Shown here piece after piece: positions 12,427-24,902 of a stretch of 60,000 bases of DNA. Origin of the DNA: Tubulanus polymorphus. Lineage: Eukaryota > Nemertea > Palaeonemertea > Tubulaniformes > Tubulanidae. A model generated the notes under the pieces. The model saw nothing but the letters and a program-made list of their open reading frames with translations. It was not told the origin of the DNA and ran no database searches. Positions within the stretch are counted from its first letter, which is position 1. Each line of letters opens with the position of its first letter. Location of the stretch: NCBI RefSeq assembly GCF_964204645.1, contig NC_134028.1, positions 3,448,501-3,508,500 of the forward strand, read 5' to 3'. The position numbers and the translations under genes are program-made.

Positions 12427-12581
12427 GCGAAGTGGTGAAAATCGATGTAAATCAGCTGTCTAATTTCAGTCAGGACTTCAGACCCGACTTCATTTTCATG
12501 TCGTTGTTAGAGGACAACAGCAACGCCATTCTTATTTATTTCGTGATCTTTTTTGCGATGCTATCTTTTCAGCCCCTTTAA
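12427..12581 (+). CDS. Candidate terminal exon with C-terminal membrane segment, unknown protein
   Basis: Acceptor ATATATTTTACAG, then 50 open codons with coding-like usage, ending at TAA 12579-12581. The peptide reads EVVKIDVNQLSNFSQDFRPD, then FIFMSLLEDNSNAI and a hydrophobic tail LIYFVIFFAMLSF before the stop, suggesting a tail anchor or last transmembrane helix. The exon starts after one nucleotide of a codon (phase 1). No polyadenylation signal stands close behind. A second acceptor of the same phase at 13075 leads to another hydrophobic tail, so the two could be alternative last exons. Upstream exons were not found and no family is recognised. Confidence 0.3.
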
Positions 12582-13074
12582 TCTTTCCGTTAATGGCATG
12601 GAACGTTATCATATGGCCATAAAGGCACTAGATTTCCAACTTCTGAAACTATTTGTTCTATTCTACGCTCGATCTCCGGAAGCCCTTCAAAGGGTAATGA
12701 ATATCCTTCATGACTATTGTAAAATGTCAATACAGAGAAAACGAAAGTTATAGAAGATTGGACTAAGAGAAATGTTAAATTAGTACGAATACCATACTTT
12801 ATTGCGATACTCAGCAAGAAACGCTTTGCGCCCTCAATATTTTCACAGAATCCCTGCGTATTTGAATTCATAAACCTATCGAGCACTAGCTCCCACAATC
12901 TGACTAGAACAGGGGAATATCTCATCCGGTTTCTTGTTGACGAGAAACGACACATTTAAAATTTCTGTATTACTTAGCCGCGTTTCATATATAATCATTA
13001 TATATCAATACCACGATTGTCATACAAGTGATGTAATACTTTGTAACGAATAGAAATTAAATATTTATTTTCAG

Positions 13075-13142
13075 CATCACAACCAAAAACCGCTTCGTTA
13101 TTGGCCGCGTTCCCAATTATTTTGCTATTTCATTTACTTTAA
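13075..13142 (+). CDS. Candidate alternative terminal exon with GPI-signal-like tail
   Basis: A strong acceptor (TATTTATTTTCAG) is followed in phase 1 by 21 codons reading SQPKTASLLAAFPIILLFHL, then L and a stop. A small-residue and polar stretch followed by 12-15 hydrophobic residues at the very C-terminus is what a GPI-attachment signal looks like. The exon is short, so chance is a serious alternative. Another frame from the same acceptor is also open, for about 31 codons. Confidence 0.2.
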
Positions 13143-15330
13143 TGTGGCTTGATCAAATATTTGCGATAAAATGATATGCCAAACTTGTATGTACATCACT
13201 ACATCACATCTAAACATTTCTAAGCTCAAGTTAAAACGGTCAATTTGGTGGTAGATATATCATAGCCGAATGGTTTTACTTGAGGGGAGAAGATGGTGAA
13301 ATATCGTCTGTTTAGATAGATAAATCGATCTGAACAACTCGCTTATATCTCTATCAGTCAACAATGTACACTTGATTTGATTAGCATCGAAAGCTACTGG
13401 TCACCATAGGAGAGTCGGTCTCGACTAACGACCAATGATGTCCGTCATTGTCAACCCGTCGTGCTACGGACGACTCAAAAATGACCGGTCCACTTGACCT
13501 TGGATGATACCCTTTGATTTGATTAGCCGCGTGCGAGGAATTGGTCACCAATTATCCTGGTCATTGTTACCTCGGAGGACATCAAAACTATTAGGTTTTG
13601 CGTTCGACGCTTGGGGTGTCAAAACTAATTCGACACGCCAGGCTGCATGACGCATCACTTGAGAAGGCTACACTAATTTTCGCTGATATTCGAAATCCTC
13701 ACAAGATGAAAGTGTAATGAATTTTCAGGGTTCTTTTAACAATTGCAATTACGTATATCGCTTCACAGGAAAATATGCGCAGTTCACAAAAACAAGTTCA
13801 TACATAGTATTTGCATTAGAGAGATTGTAGCTAAAAGAATACACGAATGATACATAGCACTTCTATAGTTTGAGCGGAGGACATCGTGTGAAAAACTATA
13901 TGAAGAAAAGCTTGAAGGAATGTTGATCCTCGCTATATATGGGATGCGTCAGATTATGGAGCTGTTTGTCCTTAGCATTTGATGGTTGTATAAGTTTATA
14001 AGCACTTGGTACAATGTTAAATTCTACAAAAGTACACATATAACCCCGGACTCTCGTTAAATTCAAATTAAGGAAATTAGACTAAAATTGCGACATAAAA
14101 TCACCTCGCTATATAAACTGGTTTGTTTAAATGCGCGGTGCTTTTTCCACACGTTTTCATCGTCGAGTTATTTGACATCAAATAACCTCGTAATTCACGC
14201 TTAGATTACGACGTTCCGCGAGACACACGCCCGCGGCGCAGCGACGACGACGTCGTCAAATTATGATCCAACTCTCTTGACAAGATAGGAGCGCACTTTT
14301 GCTAGTTAAAACATGCATAAATGCGTGTGCTGAACCATTTAAATTTTCCATCTCCGACAACATTACGATTTAACGGCTCGAGGGCTTACTATCGAATACC
14401 AAGACGCTAGTTGTTGTAAGTGTCATCGCTTTAGATCAAAAAGGATCCTGACAGAATCTACGATTACAAATCGGGTAGAACGAGTTGACTGGAGTAGACT
14501 TTTGGTCATTTTTATAAACCGATGATTATTCATGCTCGCATGCAGATTACGAAACTTGTTTCTCGCCTAAAGAATCCTATACCCATGCCCACCGTATTGA
14601 AGGCGTAGCTGCTTGAAATCTATGCAGAAAAATGTTCATCAAAAATAGTTCAAATATTCTGCGTCACAAACGAAATGAGAAATAGTGAACTGGACCCGGG
14701 GGCGCCGTAAGTCATTGATAGTCTAGTGCGTTCAATACGATACACTGGGGAAGAACAGTCGCCAGTCATTTATTACTCTGCTCGCAGTATTTGGCCAGTA
14801 AAGATATACTTTATTTCTACATCTCTGGACTTTGGAATTCAACACGCGTGGCCAATAGAGGTGAAAAGTCATATTGTAATCTGGAAACATATCAACGCTT
14901 TCCTTAATCGTTTGCTAGCCGTCGAATTTGATAAGTGGATCCCGAAACGCACGAGTCTGGAACATTTTTACAATTCTCATTAATTTGCCCCCGTTATAAA
15001 TGAGCTCGGTTTGAAGTTAAACATACACCTAAATATATGAAATAATGAAACCGATCTGGTCTTAATTATTTCTCTTATTAACGTCGGTGATGCATAACAT
15101 CCTGAGTATGTTTGTGGTATGTCCGGTGATTGATACGTGTTCGATTCTCTCCGAAATTATCAACTTTTATGGGCGGCGGGGGGGTTTATCGAAATGTTAT
15201 CGTCGAAGAAGTTGTGTAATCCATCAAAAATGATACCTGATTAGATTGATAGAAACATATTTATTTGCTCGTGAAACACGCTCGCCGCTTACCTGCGACT
15301 AATGAAGGCATTTGGTTATTTGTATTGCAG
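13143..15330. other. Intergenic or intronic, no clear gene
   Basis: Contains dispersed repeat copy B at 13917 and nothing else that can be supported. An 85-codon frame at 14726-14983 has no splice or start context. Confidence 0.4.
13917..14015. repeat. Dispersed repeat, copy B (partner at 11621)
   Basis: Same block order as 11621-11697 in the same orientation, 2.3 kb away. All frames on the minus strand are interrupted by stops here, so any coding content has been lost in this copy. Confidence 0.5.
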
Positions 15331-15378
15331 AGTACAAACACGTTATCTTATAATCTTCGAAGTCCGATGATCGGAAAG
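15331..15378 (+). CDS. Candidate internal exon, unknown protein
   Basis: A 48-nt segment bounded by a good acceptor (TTTGTATTGCAG) and a good donor (AAAG|GTAAGC). Only one frame is open, and it reads STNTLSYNLRSPMIGK in phase 0-0. The next strong plus-strand acceptor in the same phase, 616 bp downstream, opens a short terminal exon (15995-16054), so the two could belong together. The gene 5' of here was not found. Confidence 0.35.
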
Positions 15379-15994
15379 GTAAGCAATCTGTATATATCTG
15401 ACGAGTGAGCACGAGAATCATAGGTGATTATCAGCCAATAAATACCGTTGTGTTCTATTGATATATTTACAAGCGTGGATGAAATCGAACCATTTCACAC
15501 GTAGGTGACGAAATCGCAATTAGATATGGGTTTTATGCGTACGAATTTTACAAACGGTTGATTCTCATCATTATAGCGTGTTTTACTGGGTATTTTCCTG
15601 ACAGCGGTTTTACTACGAACAACCGATCTTTACGCGTTATTGAAAGGGTAATGGCCGATTGACTGTGCACTATACGTCATCAATATCTGCGTTTCAAATA
15701 TTGATCGTCCGTAATATTGGCGTTTAATTTCTAATCAATTGAATTTCGTGACTCTCAGTTTTTACTAAATGAATTTACTTTAATGGCAATTAGGGTAGTG
15801 CGTCATCAATATCGGGACTAAATTCTGTCAATACTTTACCCCCAAAATGTGGCCAGTTGAATATCAGACCAGTTGTACGCCATGCACTGCAGACGTGGTT
15901 GGGTCCTGGCATCATATTCGTTTAACTTTTCCTGTTACTATCGTTGAGATATATCAGTAATTTATCAAAGGCGTCAATAAATTCTTATTTTCAG

Positions 15995-16054
15995 CTGTTA
16001 CCAAAGATTCCTATCGATTTGGGAACTGCGCAGTTTTCTAACGCACTTGGGTAA
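15995..16054 (+). CDS. Candidate terminal exon following 15331-15378
   Basis: Acceptor ATTCTTATTTTCAG, then 19 codons in phase 0 reading LLPKIPIDLGTAQFSNALG and a TAA stop that overlaps an AATAAA hexamer (16053-16058). Phase agrees with the exon at 15331. The closeness of the polyadenylation signal to the stop would give a very short 3' UTR. Support is from splice signals and phase only. Confidence 0.3.
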   Translation: MLPKIPIDLGTAQFSNALG

Positions 16055-16390
16055 TAAATATTTCATCAAGGACACCTCATCAGTAAGAATAACCAACCAT
16101 GGGTCAACTTGTCGAAGGTCGTCTCGGACGGAAATGTTTTTCTCGGGCGTAGCGTCAACTAGTTGCACCGAGAACAGATTAAAATGTCGATTTAAAAGGT
16201 TTCTGTATACCAGCGACAGAAAGCATTTTAGGCTAAAGATGATACCTTGTTTCTCCTAATCGGCCGGGTCATTTTATAAATCGCAATCAAATTTGTAATC
16301 AGTTCATTTCTATATAGCTGCCGGGTCTGTTATAGCTTGATCGTGATTTAAGAAAAAAATTGATTTACAGGGTAAGTAATAGGGATAATA

Positions 16391-16704
16391 TAGGCTTTCA
16401 AATCAAAGGTCGAACGGTCGAGCTCATAAAAAATGAAAAACATGAAAATAATAACAATTTCTACTTGAATTAGTCGCGAAACTCATAAAAAATGAAAAAT
16501 AATTCTCACACGCTCGAATTTATTTCACTCACACTTAACTCACACTTTTTTCTAGCGAGTAAAAATGAAAAATAAATTCGAGTGTGTGAGAATTATTTTT
16601 CATTTTTTATGAGTTTCGCGACTAATTCAAGTAGAAATTGTTATTATTTTCATGTTTTTCATTTTTTATGAGCTCGACCGTTCGACCTTTGATTTGAAAG
16701 CCTA
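16391..16704. mobile_element. Foldback/MITE-like element with 135-bp inverted arms
   Basis: The left arm 16391-16525 and right arm 16570-16704 are inverted copies with about one mismatch, separated by a 44-bp loop. The inverted similarity continues outward, less perfectly, to about 16368 and 16722 (TAATAGGGATAA against the inverse of TTACCCCTATTA). Inside each arm the block CTCATAAAAAATGAAAAA occurs twice. No transposase is encoded. The near-identity of the arms suggests a recent insertion or ongoing arm correction. Target-site duplication is unclear. Confidence 0.8.
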
Positions 16705-16722
16705 TTACCCCTATTACTAGGG

Positions 16723-19700
16723 TATATTAGGTTGCCGGGGGCCGGGTCAACTTTTAAGCTCAGCAGATGGGAGAAAAAAATGTATCAACGTTTTTGCCTT
16801 AGGTTCTTCAGAATGCTGCTAAATACAGGACGTCACAAGATAAAATACAGCGAAATATATTCATCCGGGATTTTCTTTTCGAAACATGAAACTCGCGTCG
16901 GGTGACGTGAATTGTTTATCTTCTTGAGCTAGTTCTTTTTTCTTTTTACAGAAAAAAAAAACAATCATTATTACCCCTACAACGTTTTCGACATATTTTA
17001 CACCTGTTTTGTATTGACTTGATTTACGCTTTTCTACGAAGAAAAGTGTTACATCTTCGATTTCGCTTTTCGACCGAACAGCGCACGATCTCGCGCACGC
17101 ATTACGCAGTAGGCACTCGTAAATATATTACCAAATTTGATTTTATACGTCTATATGAGTATCTATGAGGTTATGCATATAAACGTAATGAGGTTGATGG
17201 CGCGCTGAAATTTCATCGCCACGGTACGTATTACTCCCATAGGGCAGCCCTTCAGTGATGTAATTAATCATACAATTAAATCGTTTTACGACGCTGAGAT
17301 ACATATACTACTTTCTCATATCTATCTACGCGTTACAGACCCGGCTAATAAGAACTCTTGAAGCGACGTCCTAACGACCGCACGAGTAAACAAGGCGGAT
17401 TCCGGACCAATATTCCGGAACCGCGTAATCCGCAATTATAACCATTTCGTCGCGTACAGAATAACTTATCAAATATAATGATGTCAAATATTTAGTCATT
17501 TGACGATTAAATCGGGGAATGATTCGATCGGATTCCAGCGATAATTCGCGTTCATTGTCTTAACTGGTTTTCGTGGTATATATCAATTAAGGACGAAAGC
17601 GACCGGAGTGATTGAATAATGCCGGAGACTTACATCACATCCCCTTCCATGATCTCCCAGTTTTAAAGTCCACATTCGAGGAACAATATCGAAACATATA
17701 AATACAAACAAGTTCATATCAACTCGCCAATCTTCCTGGCAATTTCGAAATAACTCGTCGAGTAAACAGAAGATATATGTACATGATAATGTTTCGCCTT
17801 CTGAATCGAAGACGAACCAGAGAACATCTTCGTGTATCTGCTGATAACATTTTGCGAATGATCTTTTGGGAAATCTTGCAGTTTGATTTCTAAATCCTGA
17901 AGGGATGCCATTTTAATCAATTAATATAAAGGTCATATACATGACGTGCCCATGCATGTAGATTAAGCGGGAATAAGCCTAGCCCGTTTTATGGTTAATA
18001 AGTTTAAAACATATTCATAATGATGCATATTCTAAATTAACGTCACCAATAAAATGATCGTCACCTGTGCAAGAATAAATTGAATATGTAGCAGCTAAAT
18101 GATGATCAGGTTAAATCCATGAACGCATAGTTTGAATAATGAGATCGTAAAATAAAGCCTGGGTTTCAGTTTAGTACAAAACGCAGCTGACATTATTTCT
18201 ATCAACCAAAAAAAAAATTGAAAAGATACTAGGTATAATATTATGCGATAATATGTAACGATACTTACTCGATAGAGGTCCTATTCCTTTGAAAGATAAT
18301 CACTGAATTTTACAAAATTCTCAACAAATGTACGTTGCAATACGTATAACGCTCAGGCGATGAGGCTCATTCTTAAATATCGGAGTCGATGAGCCGCACT
18401 GGCGCGCTGCACCACCAGCTTCATCAGTATGTTGATATCCCCGTCTATGTTACTGTCGGTTGCACTATCTACGATGAATCATTTAGATAATCGTTTTGTT
18501 TTTGTTTCCTTGAACCGGCGGTAGTCCGTCCAAAACATTATCATACATATATTCACAGTTCTTTATATCGTGTTATTATTATCTCCAGCCGTTTCATTAA
18601 GACTGCGTCAATTTAGTTACTAACGATCGAGTGAAAATTAAGAGGAAGCGTGAAATAGGTCTGAACCATCCTAGCGAGCCAGACACATATATTTTATTTT
18701 ACTGTGTTCGTAGGAAAGTATACTCATAAACAGGTGGTATAGCGAACGGGTCCATAACATATGCACTTCAATGAAATGTGAAACTACGATTATACGTTAT
18801 TGTATATTTGGTAGACCTATAATCCACATCGGATAAGTAGGTTTCAATGATGAAAATCATCACAGTTATATCTTCATGTAAAAGTAGCATAAATCTACAT
18901 AAGACGCGAGCGATGGTGAGGACTGAACATTTTGTTTGTATAAGTGGATTAATAGTTTATCGCATATTCTTCAAACTCTCAAAATGTTTAGTTCACAACG
19001 GCGGATAGGTTAAGGGTTCGAGGGCGGTTGGTTGTGAGGGATACGTGGAAAACAGTAAACATAGTGTTTAATATCGTAGTTTCGTACTAATAGCGGAACT
19101 ATACACAATATATCTTGATTCAGCAGAAGTTTTGGTTCTCAGAGTTTGGTCTCAAACCTCAATCGTATGGCATTATTTTGATAACTTACTCGAACATTTA
19201 CTTGACATTTGCGATTCTGAAAACCGTTATTCGAAGTCGCACCTGCCATTGTGGAGTAATTAGTTCAAATGTTGTCTGATTTCGGAAAGGTTAACTCGGA
19301 CGCGGTCGTTATTCCATGCCGGAATTTGAATTGTAAATATCCGTTGATTATTCCGATGATCTCGCGTCGGTTTCCAAATACTGCATCAGCTGGGATTGAA
19401 ACTTCCGAGCATTAAAAAATGGCTCAAGTTCTTCGTACTCCAAACTGATATATTGTGAAAAACAAATAACTTTTCAAACAGTTGTGTTATAAAGATCGGT
19501 TTTTTATTTTTCACAAGTTGTTGTCTCTTCTCGAAACGCTTGCAACATCGATAACATGTAATATCTGGAAACGAATAAATTCAGTTTAGTTTACGTTCAG
19601 ATTCCAAACTCGTTGAAAATGATCTACTATTGAAAACAGTACACACAAACTGACCAGTTATGAGATAGTCGGGTAAAAAGTTCTAGCAGAATTTTCGTTC

Positions 19701-19741
19701 GTTGCTTGGTTATTGTAACCAAAAGAAAAACAAACATCTAT
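16723..19741. other. Intergenic, no clear gene
   Basis: A-rich and T-rich runs. A minus-strand frame of 65 codons from ATG at about 17911 has coding-like usage but no polyadenylation or splice support. Nothing else is seen. Confidence 0.4.
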
Positions 19742-20159
19742 TTATGTTCTGATTGAACTATCCGTCTGTGAGTCGGCGGGATTCCCGCGTGAATGACGTA
19801 TCTGGAGATTCCTGTATTCATACGTATGAAAGTCAAGCACCGCACTAAAGGTCGGGTAGAACGATCGCCATATAGAGGGCGGAGGTTCCGAGATCGAATC
19901 CTTTTGGCCGCCTCTCAGAGATCGAGGCTCAGGTACCTCATTGAACACAAACACACCGTACACAAATAGGTTAGGTGTAAATTTTTCCTTTTTTAATTGA
20001 ACCGATTATTGTCTCATTTTCAATTTCTGCTTCATCTATAAACCGAAATAACGAAATGGCGACTTGATCACTACCCGCTGTTTAAACATCCAGTCCAACC
20101 ACCATTCATACCTTTTAGCAATATTTACTCTTTAATCACACGCTGGCTAGTACACGTAC

Positions 20160-20213
20160 CTCGGCCACAAGCGTTAAATAGAAGATCCGAAAAAATATCC
20201 ATTTGTACATCAT
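20160..20213 (-). CDS. Candidate signal-peptide first exon, unknown protein
   Basis: On the minus strand, tandem ATGs open MMYKWIFFRIFYLTLVAE, a basic residue followed by a hydrophobic core, and then a GTACGTG donor in phase 0. This looks like exon 1 of a secreted or membrane protein. A 73-codon frame with coding-like composition lies downstream on the same strand (19963-19742: for example YGVFVFNEVPEPRSLRGG, ending DSSIRT), but the only acceptor that would join it (AAAAAAG) is poor. The model is therefore tentative. Confidence 0.25.
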
Positions 20214-23200
20214 GTACACACAATGCTCGCCGGTATGAAATTCATCCTATTATCGTTTTTCGTGTTCCGGGGGGTTTTATCAATAACCAAACCCTACCTA
20301 GAATGAATCGTTTATCGCGCATATCGTGTATCTCGCAAATTAACCGGTGCAGACCCTGTTTTCCCCTTCACGTCCCCCTCTTCTTGTCCGTCGGCGATGG
20401 AATAAAATTGAAACACGCGAATAACGATCGTTAAGAGGCCTAAACCAGATACGTCGTATTCTCTTCAACCATCGTTCGCAAACGATACAAGAAAAAAACG
20501 ATGTTGCGCATTCGATTGTTCGTAAAATAGGGAAAGTTTTCCAATTCTCGAAAACTCGAATGCATTTTCCTCATCAATGATTTCAGTTCGATACAAAACG
20601 AAAATACGGATTACCTAAAACCACCATTTCATTTATATTTACAGTACAGAACTACACGCATCGCGTGACCAGAATAAATGGATCCGGGAAACTGTTCGCT
20701 TGAAAAAAATGATTATTTTCAGCAATTAAATGCCAGATTTTTCCTGGCTGCATTTTTCGAAGCAGCTTTTGCCGATGACAGTTGATAACCAATGTTACCA
20801 AGTTCATTGACGTATCAAATACAAAGTGAATGTATTTACGCGAATAGAGATACAGTTTATGTAAGGTGAGGTAATAAGTTTGCTCTGTGCCTTTGATGAT
20901 GGTTTAAAGTCGGTAAAACACAATATTTACGACTCTTGTTTCAGACGTAAATACGTGTTAGACTTTCTATCGAGTATAAATAACGCAATTTTGTATTTCT
21001 AGAAATCCCAAAAAGGCGAAGAATCACTAACGCCATCAACCGCTTGGACGATCATTTAGTTGGAATAGATTCCACTAATTAAAGTTCTCCGACGTTTCAG
21101 CGAATTTAACTTTAAATGAAGATAAAACTTTAAACTGTTAAGTTCTACTGGTTCGATGCAAATAAAAAATCGCTCATCGGATTACTGCAGCACAGCAGTT
21201 CTAGTCAGTTATATCCACGAATTTTCAACAAGGCTACAATGATAACATTGTTCCTACGTAATCTCGAGACTCGTGTAAATACAGTTGCATCCGCGAAATA
21301 GTACTGGAACTAAGTAACGCTACATAGAATGCGTCGTAATAAAATATTTAGAGAAATTCGCCTACAGATTTTTCTGTTACTGTGAGGAATTCGACATCGC
21401 ATTTTGGAGCTACCGAGCATAATTTTGCAAACTCGAAGGATCTTTTATTCGAATTACCATTTGAATATCCACCTATGCAACATACCGAAACTCTATTAAT
21501 GGCGTTTCTTTAAAGGGAAAATAATTGGATTTTGGTAAATTTTCATTTTAATGGGACAATCTGCATGTCCTTGTGAAATTAATTGCTCGTCATTTCCGCC
21601 GCATCTGTTTGAGAGAAGCTGGTGCCCTTATGGCATAGTGTTCGCGATAAACTGGTCATTGTTTATTGATAAACAGCCATCATGACGAACATTCCGTCTT
21701 CTGTAAACCTCAATATCCATCGCGTTCAATACTCGTTACACGTATCCAGCTAATGAACGACTAATCATTGGAAACTGTGGCGAATACTAGACTTAATCAC
21801 GCCTCGCACAGACGACTCAAATATATATGAAATAGTCGCACAATAAAAGAATTCTGTGCGATACAATTCATCAAAATGAGACCACAACGTTTTGGTTGCA
21901 GACTAACAGCCGTCACCAGGTGCCATGACCAGAAACAGAATGACCACAATGAACGCAGCATAGAAGCTCTGTGCTGATAACAAAACTATCTAGAATGAAT
22001 TTCATCGCATGAAATTCAATTGTGAGATTTTTCGTTTATTTACAGTTGACAAGAATTAGACTGTTTTATTCTACTCTGACTCAAATATATTGCAAGTTTC
22101 TATTCGTGTGACTCGTAAACACCAAAGCAAATTTCGAACTGAGTTGTGATTGTATATCAATTAACGAATGTCGGACGTTAAAACTTGTCCATTTTCCGGA
22201 AGCCGCTGGGAATATTTTTACGAACCAGGATATCATAACATAAATATCCGCATCGGATACTGTATAGATAATAAGATTGGAAAGGTTCCTCGAGTAGATT
22301 TTGAAATCTGCCGTTGTAGTGTTTTAATGAGAATCGAGTCAAATATACGCATATTTTATAACACACGTACTATTTGACGCAAATGATTAATTGACAGAGT
22401 TCTCACTCCCAGGCAAAAATTCTGAGATGATCAATTTTAGCGAAAGTGGCATCAAATGACGTCTGGTGATGTAAGGGACGTATGGATGGCCTCTTGGGGG
22501 TCGTCACAAAGTGCCTCTTAAACTTTCGCAGAATTGTATGGTCTGGTATTATATTCCGAGGCAATATTCAGCGCCTGAAGGGCTGTTCTGTAGCATCATC
22601 GACGACTAGTCAAAGTATCTAAGAGGCCATTATTGAGAAAAAATACCCGAAATTGACAGATACATCAAACCACAACAACATTAAGAGTCTAACAATTCGC
22701 TGCATCTTGGAATTTAGACCTCAGTATTGATGGTCATCGATTAAAGGGTTTTTGTGGAAGAATATAAAGGAGAAGTAGAAGGGGAACCACTGACACTCTG
22801 GGTGAAATATGTTAAGTAGGGACTGGAGCTGAGAGTCGACGAGACAAGTCAAGTTCACAAGCGTTTTCTAAATAAACCAGGCATTTCAAAAGCACCTTCC
22901 TGTAATCTACCCATCTCTATTCACGGGCGCCTCTGATAATCGACCAATTGTTTCCTATGACCGCCTTGCGTCATTAAGCGACATTATCAGCCCGTCAAGA
23001 GCGCCTTTATAGCTGTTTATAGAGACGTTTTCTGGCGTCAAGTACCATAGATACCATTTCACTTGTGGCTGAGATTACGTCCATCTGCGGAGGACTGAGG
23101 AGAAGGCAGACAGAATGATCGCAAAAAAGAAATGGCCTCTTCGAATGCTGTATGCTCATTTTTAAGCAATTTCCTTTCTTTCCGCTTCGCACGGATTTCA

Positions 23201-23480
23201 AAAGAGTACAGAACACAAGTTCGCGAATGCTCGACCCTATGTAATCGCGTGACAGTGATACCATTAACTTTGCACTCAGATGATATGTCGAACCCGCGAA
23301 GCTGCCATGCTCAATTCACTCACTCTCTTTGGTTTTTCTGTCCAAAACCGTGGCCTGGATAGTGCTCAAACTTCACGATGATGCATTAGGCAATTCAATA
23401 AGGTTGGGTTTTTGCTGTCGACGATACATCCAGGGACGAATAGCAATCTGACCCCGTTACACTATAACTCGAAGGTAACA
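20214..23480. other. Intergenic, no clear gene
   Basis: Several acceptor-like sites (20644, 20722, 20953) are each followed by 17-28 open codons, about what chance gives in this composition. No repeats were recognised by eye. Confidence 0.4.
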
Positions 23481-23695
23481 TCATTCTGCTAGGTCTCTCG
23501 CGATGCCATGAGGTTCGAATCCCAACTTATAAAATGAAGAATAAATTCTCTGTTCTTCAAGCTGTTAATCAATTCTTTATTTGTTATAATTGTCAAAAAT
23601 TGTTAAAAGTTATTCCTCCATCTCTATAAATGTTAATTATGTTTGTTATTTGTCATAAGTTTATTCTAAATGAAATAAAGTTTGATAATACATAT
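23481..23695 (+). repeat. tRNA-derived SINE-like sequence
   Basis: The block GTCTCTCGCGATGCCATGAG followed by GGTTCGAATCCC (a perfect Pol III B box) is shared, with changes, by the plus-strand copy at 44464-44500. The body that follows is AT-rich, with TTGTTA/TTTGTTAT repeats and an AATAAA near its end (about 23680). The A box and 5' end are not clear, so the element may be 5'-eroded. Confidence 0.5.
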
Positions 23696-24857
23696 TCAAT
23701 GTATGTCGAGTTTTAAGTGGCTTTTCGTGAACGTAAAGCCAATTCGGCGCCAAACGTATTGTCGTAAAAAAGTGCACACGTAACGTTCTAGTAAACGATC
23801 CGATCCGTTCAGGCGGCCGATAGATTAATCAAAAAGGCTCGAAACTCGAACCGTACGTCGATAGGGAGAGATTAAAACCCGAGAGCCGAGGTATTGCTCG
23901 ATCTGCTGCAGTATTCACATCATTGATGAGATGGAATTGACTGACTGGCAACGCTATTAACCTTTGCGTTGAGTTAGTCAATAAACCGGATGAAAATTCG
24001 TTATCTTCCCAAAGCATCGCTGCTGCGCGCGAGCTTATACCTAGCTGAATTGCGAGTAATCGTCGGTTTCTGGTCGCTTCCACGCGTAAAACCGACGGTT
24101 GGATATTGTCGGAATCTCTGAGAACTCGCCAGAAATCCCAGATTATTCTTTCACAAGTTCGACCGTTTATTATTCAGAACAGGTTCGATTTTAAGTGGCT
24201 TCGATCGACAGTTTTGCGAGCGTCGTCAAACAATTTGCGTAACGGAATCTTGCGATCAATTTTACCACAAATCCACTCGTGAAATTCTGAAGATGAAGCG
24301 TCTTGTCGACAGTGATCTACATCTCGGTTCCAGTAATTAAGATTTTAAGAATAATGAAAGCGTTGATCATACAGTTTTGCCGGTCGTCGTTTTACGGCGA
24401 GCGGGCGAAGCGAAGAATTTAATCAGTCGTGATTTACGACCGATTTCTTATTAGCGTCCGGACACGTTACGACAACGATCGTTGCCGATGGTATCACGTG
24501 GCGTGAACTATAACGCGATAAATTCTCATCTGAGTCGGCCCCGGCTGTCGCCTCGTTTGACAGCGACAAACGCCCCGTAGGACGCGCCGTACGAAATCAA
24601 CAACTCGACGGCACGTTAGCGCCTTCGTAAATATCAATTTGAAGCCGAAAATAATCGTTTCGTCGGCCGTTTCGTTTCCGACCGCCGACATTCACAGTTT
24701 GATCGTGAAATATATACTCGCATCGGGTTGATGCAATTTTATGTTCGTTGATTAGAACGTGTAACCCTCGTTAAATATTCAGAATCTACTAAATGTCTAA
24801 TACGTCATCGTCACGAACGCCAAATCAGATCTCGGGCATTAAACAGCAATTCGACTG
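23696..24857. other. Intergenic, no clear gene
   Basis: Relatively CpG-rich. Minus-strand frames at 23829-24083 and 24494-24691 lack splice or start context and match nothing known to me. Confidence 0.4.
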
Positions 24858-24902
24858 TTTCAAAGAAATCACGATTGGTAGAACACTATATCCGTGTTGA
24901 CG

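Noticed and set aside
12590-12955. 121-codon minus-strand ORF
   Set aside because: No recognisable family, no acceptor or polyadenylation signal, and it lies just downstream of the candidate plus-strand exon.
17714-17911. 65-codon minus-strand ORF starting MASLQDLEIKLQDFPKDH
   Set aside because: Good codon usage, but an isolated short ORF of this size is expected several times in 60 kb.
20645-21000. Three acceptor-like sites each opening 17-28 codons
   Set aside because: In DNA of this composition roughly a third of acceptor-like sites open 30 codons in some frame by chance. They also overlap each other incompatibly.
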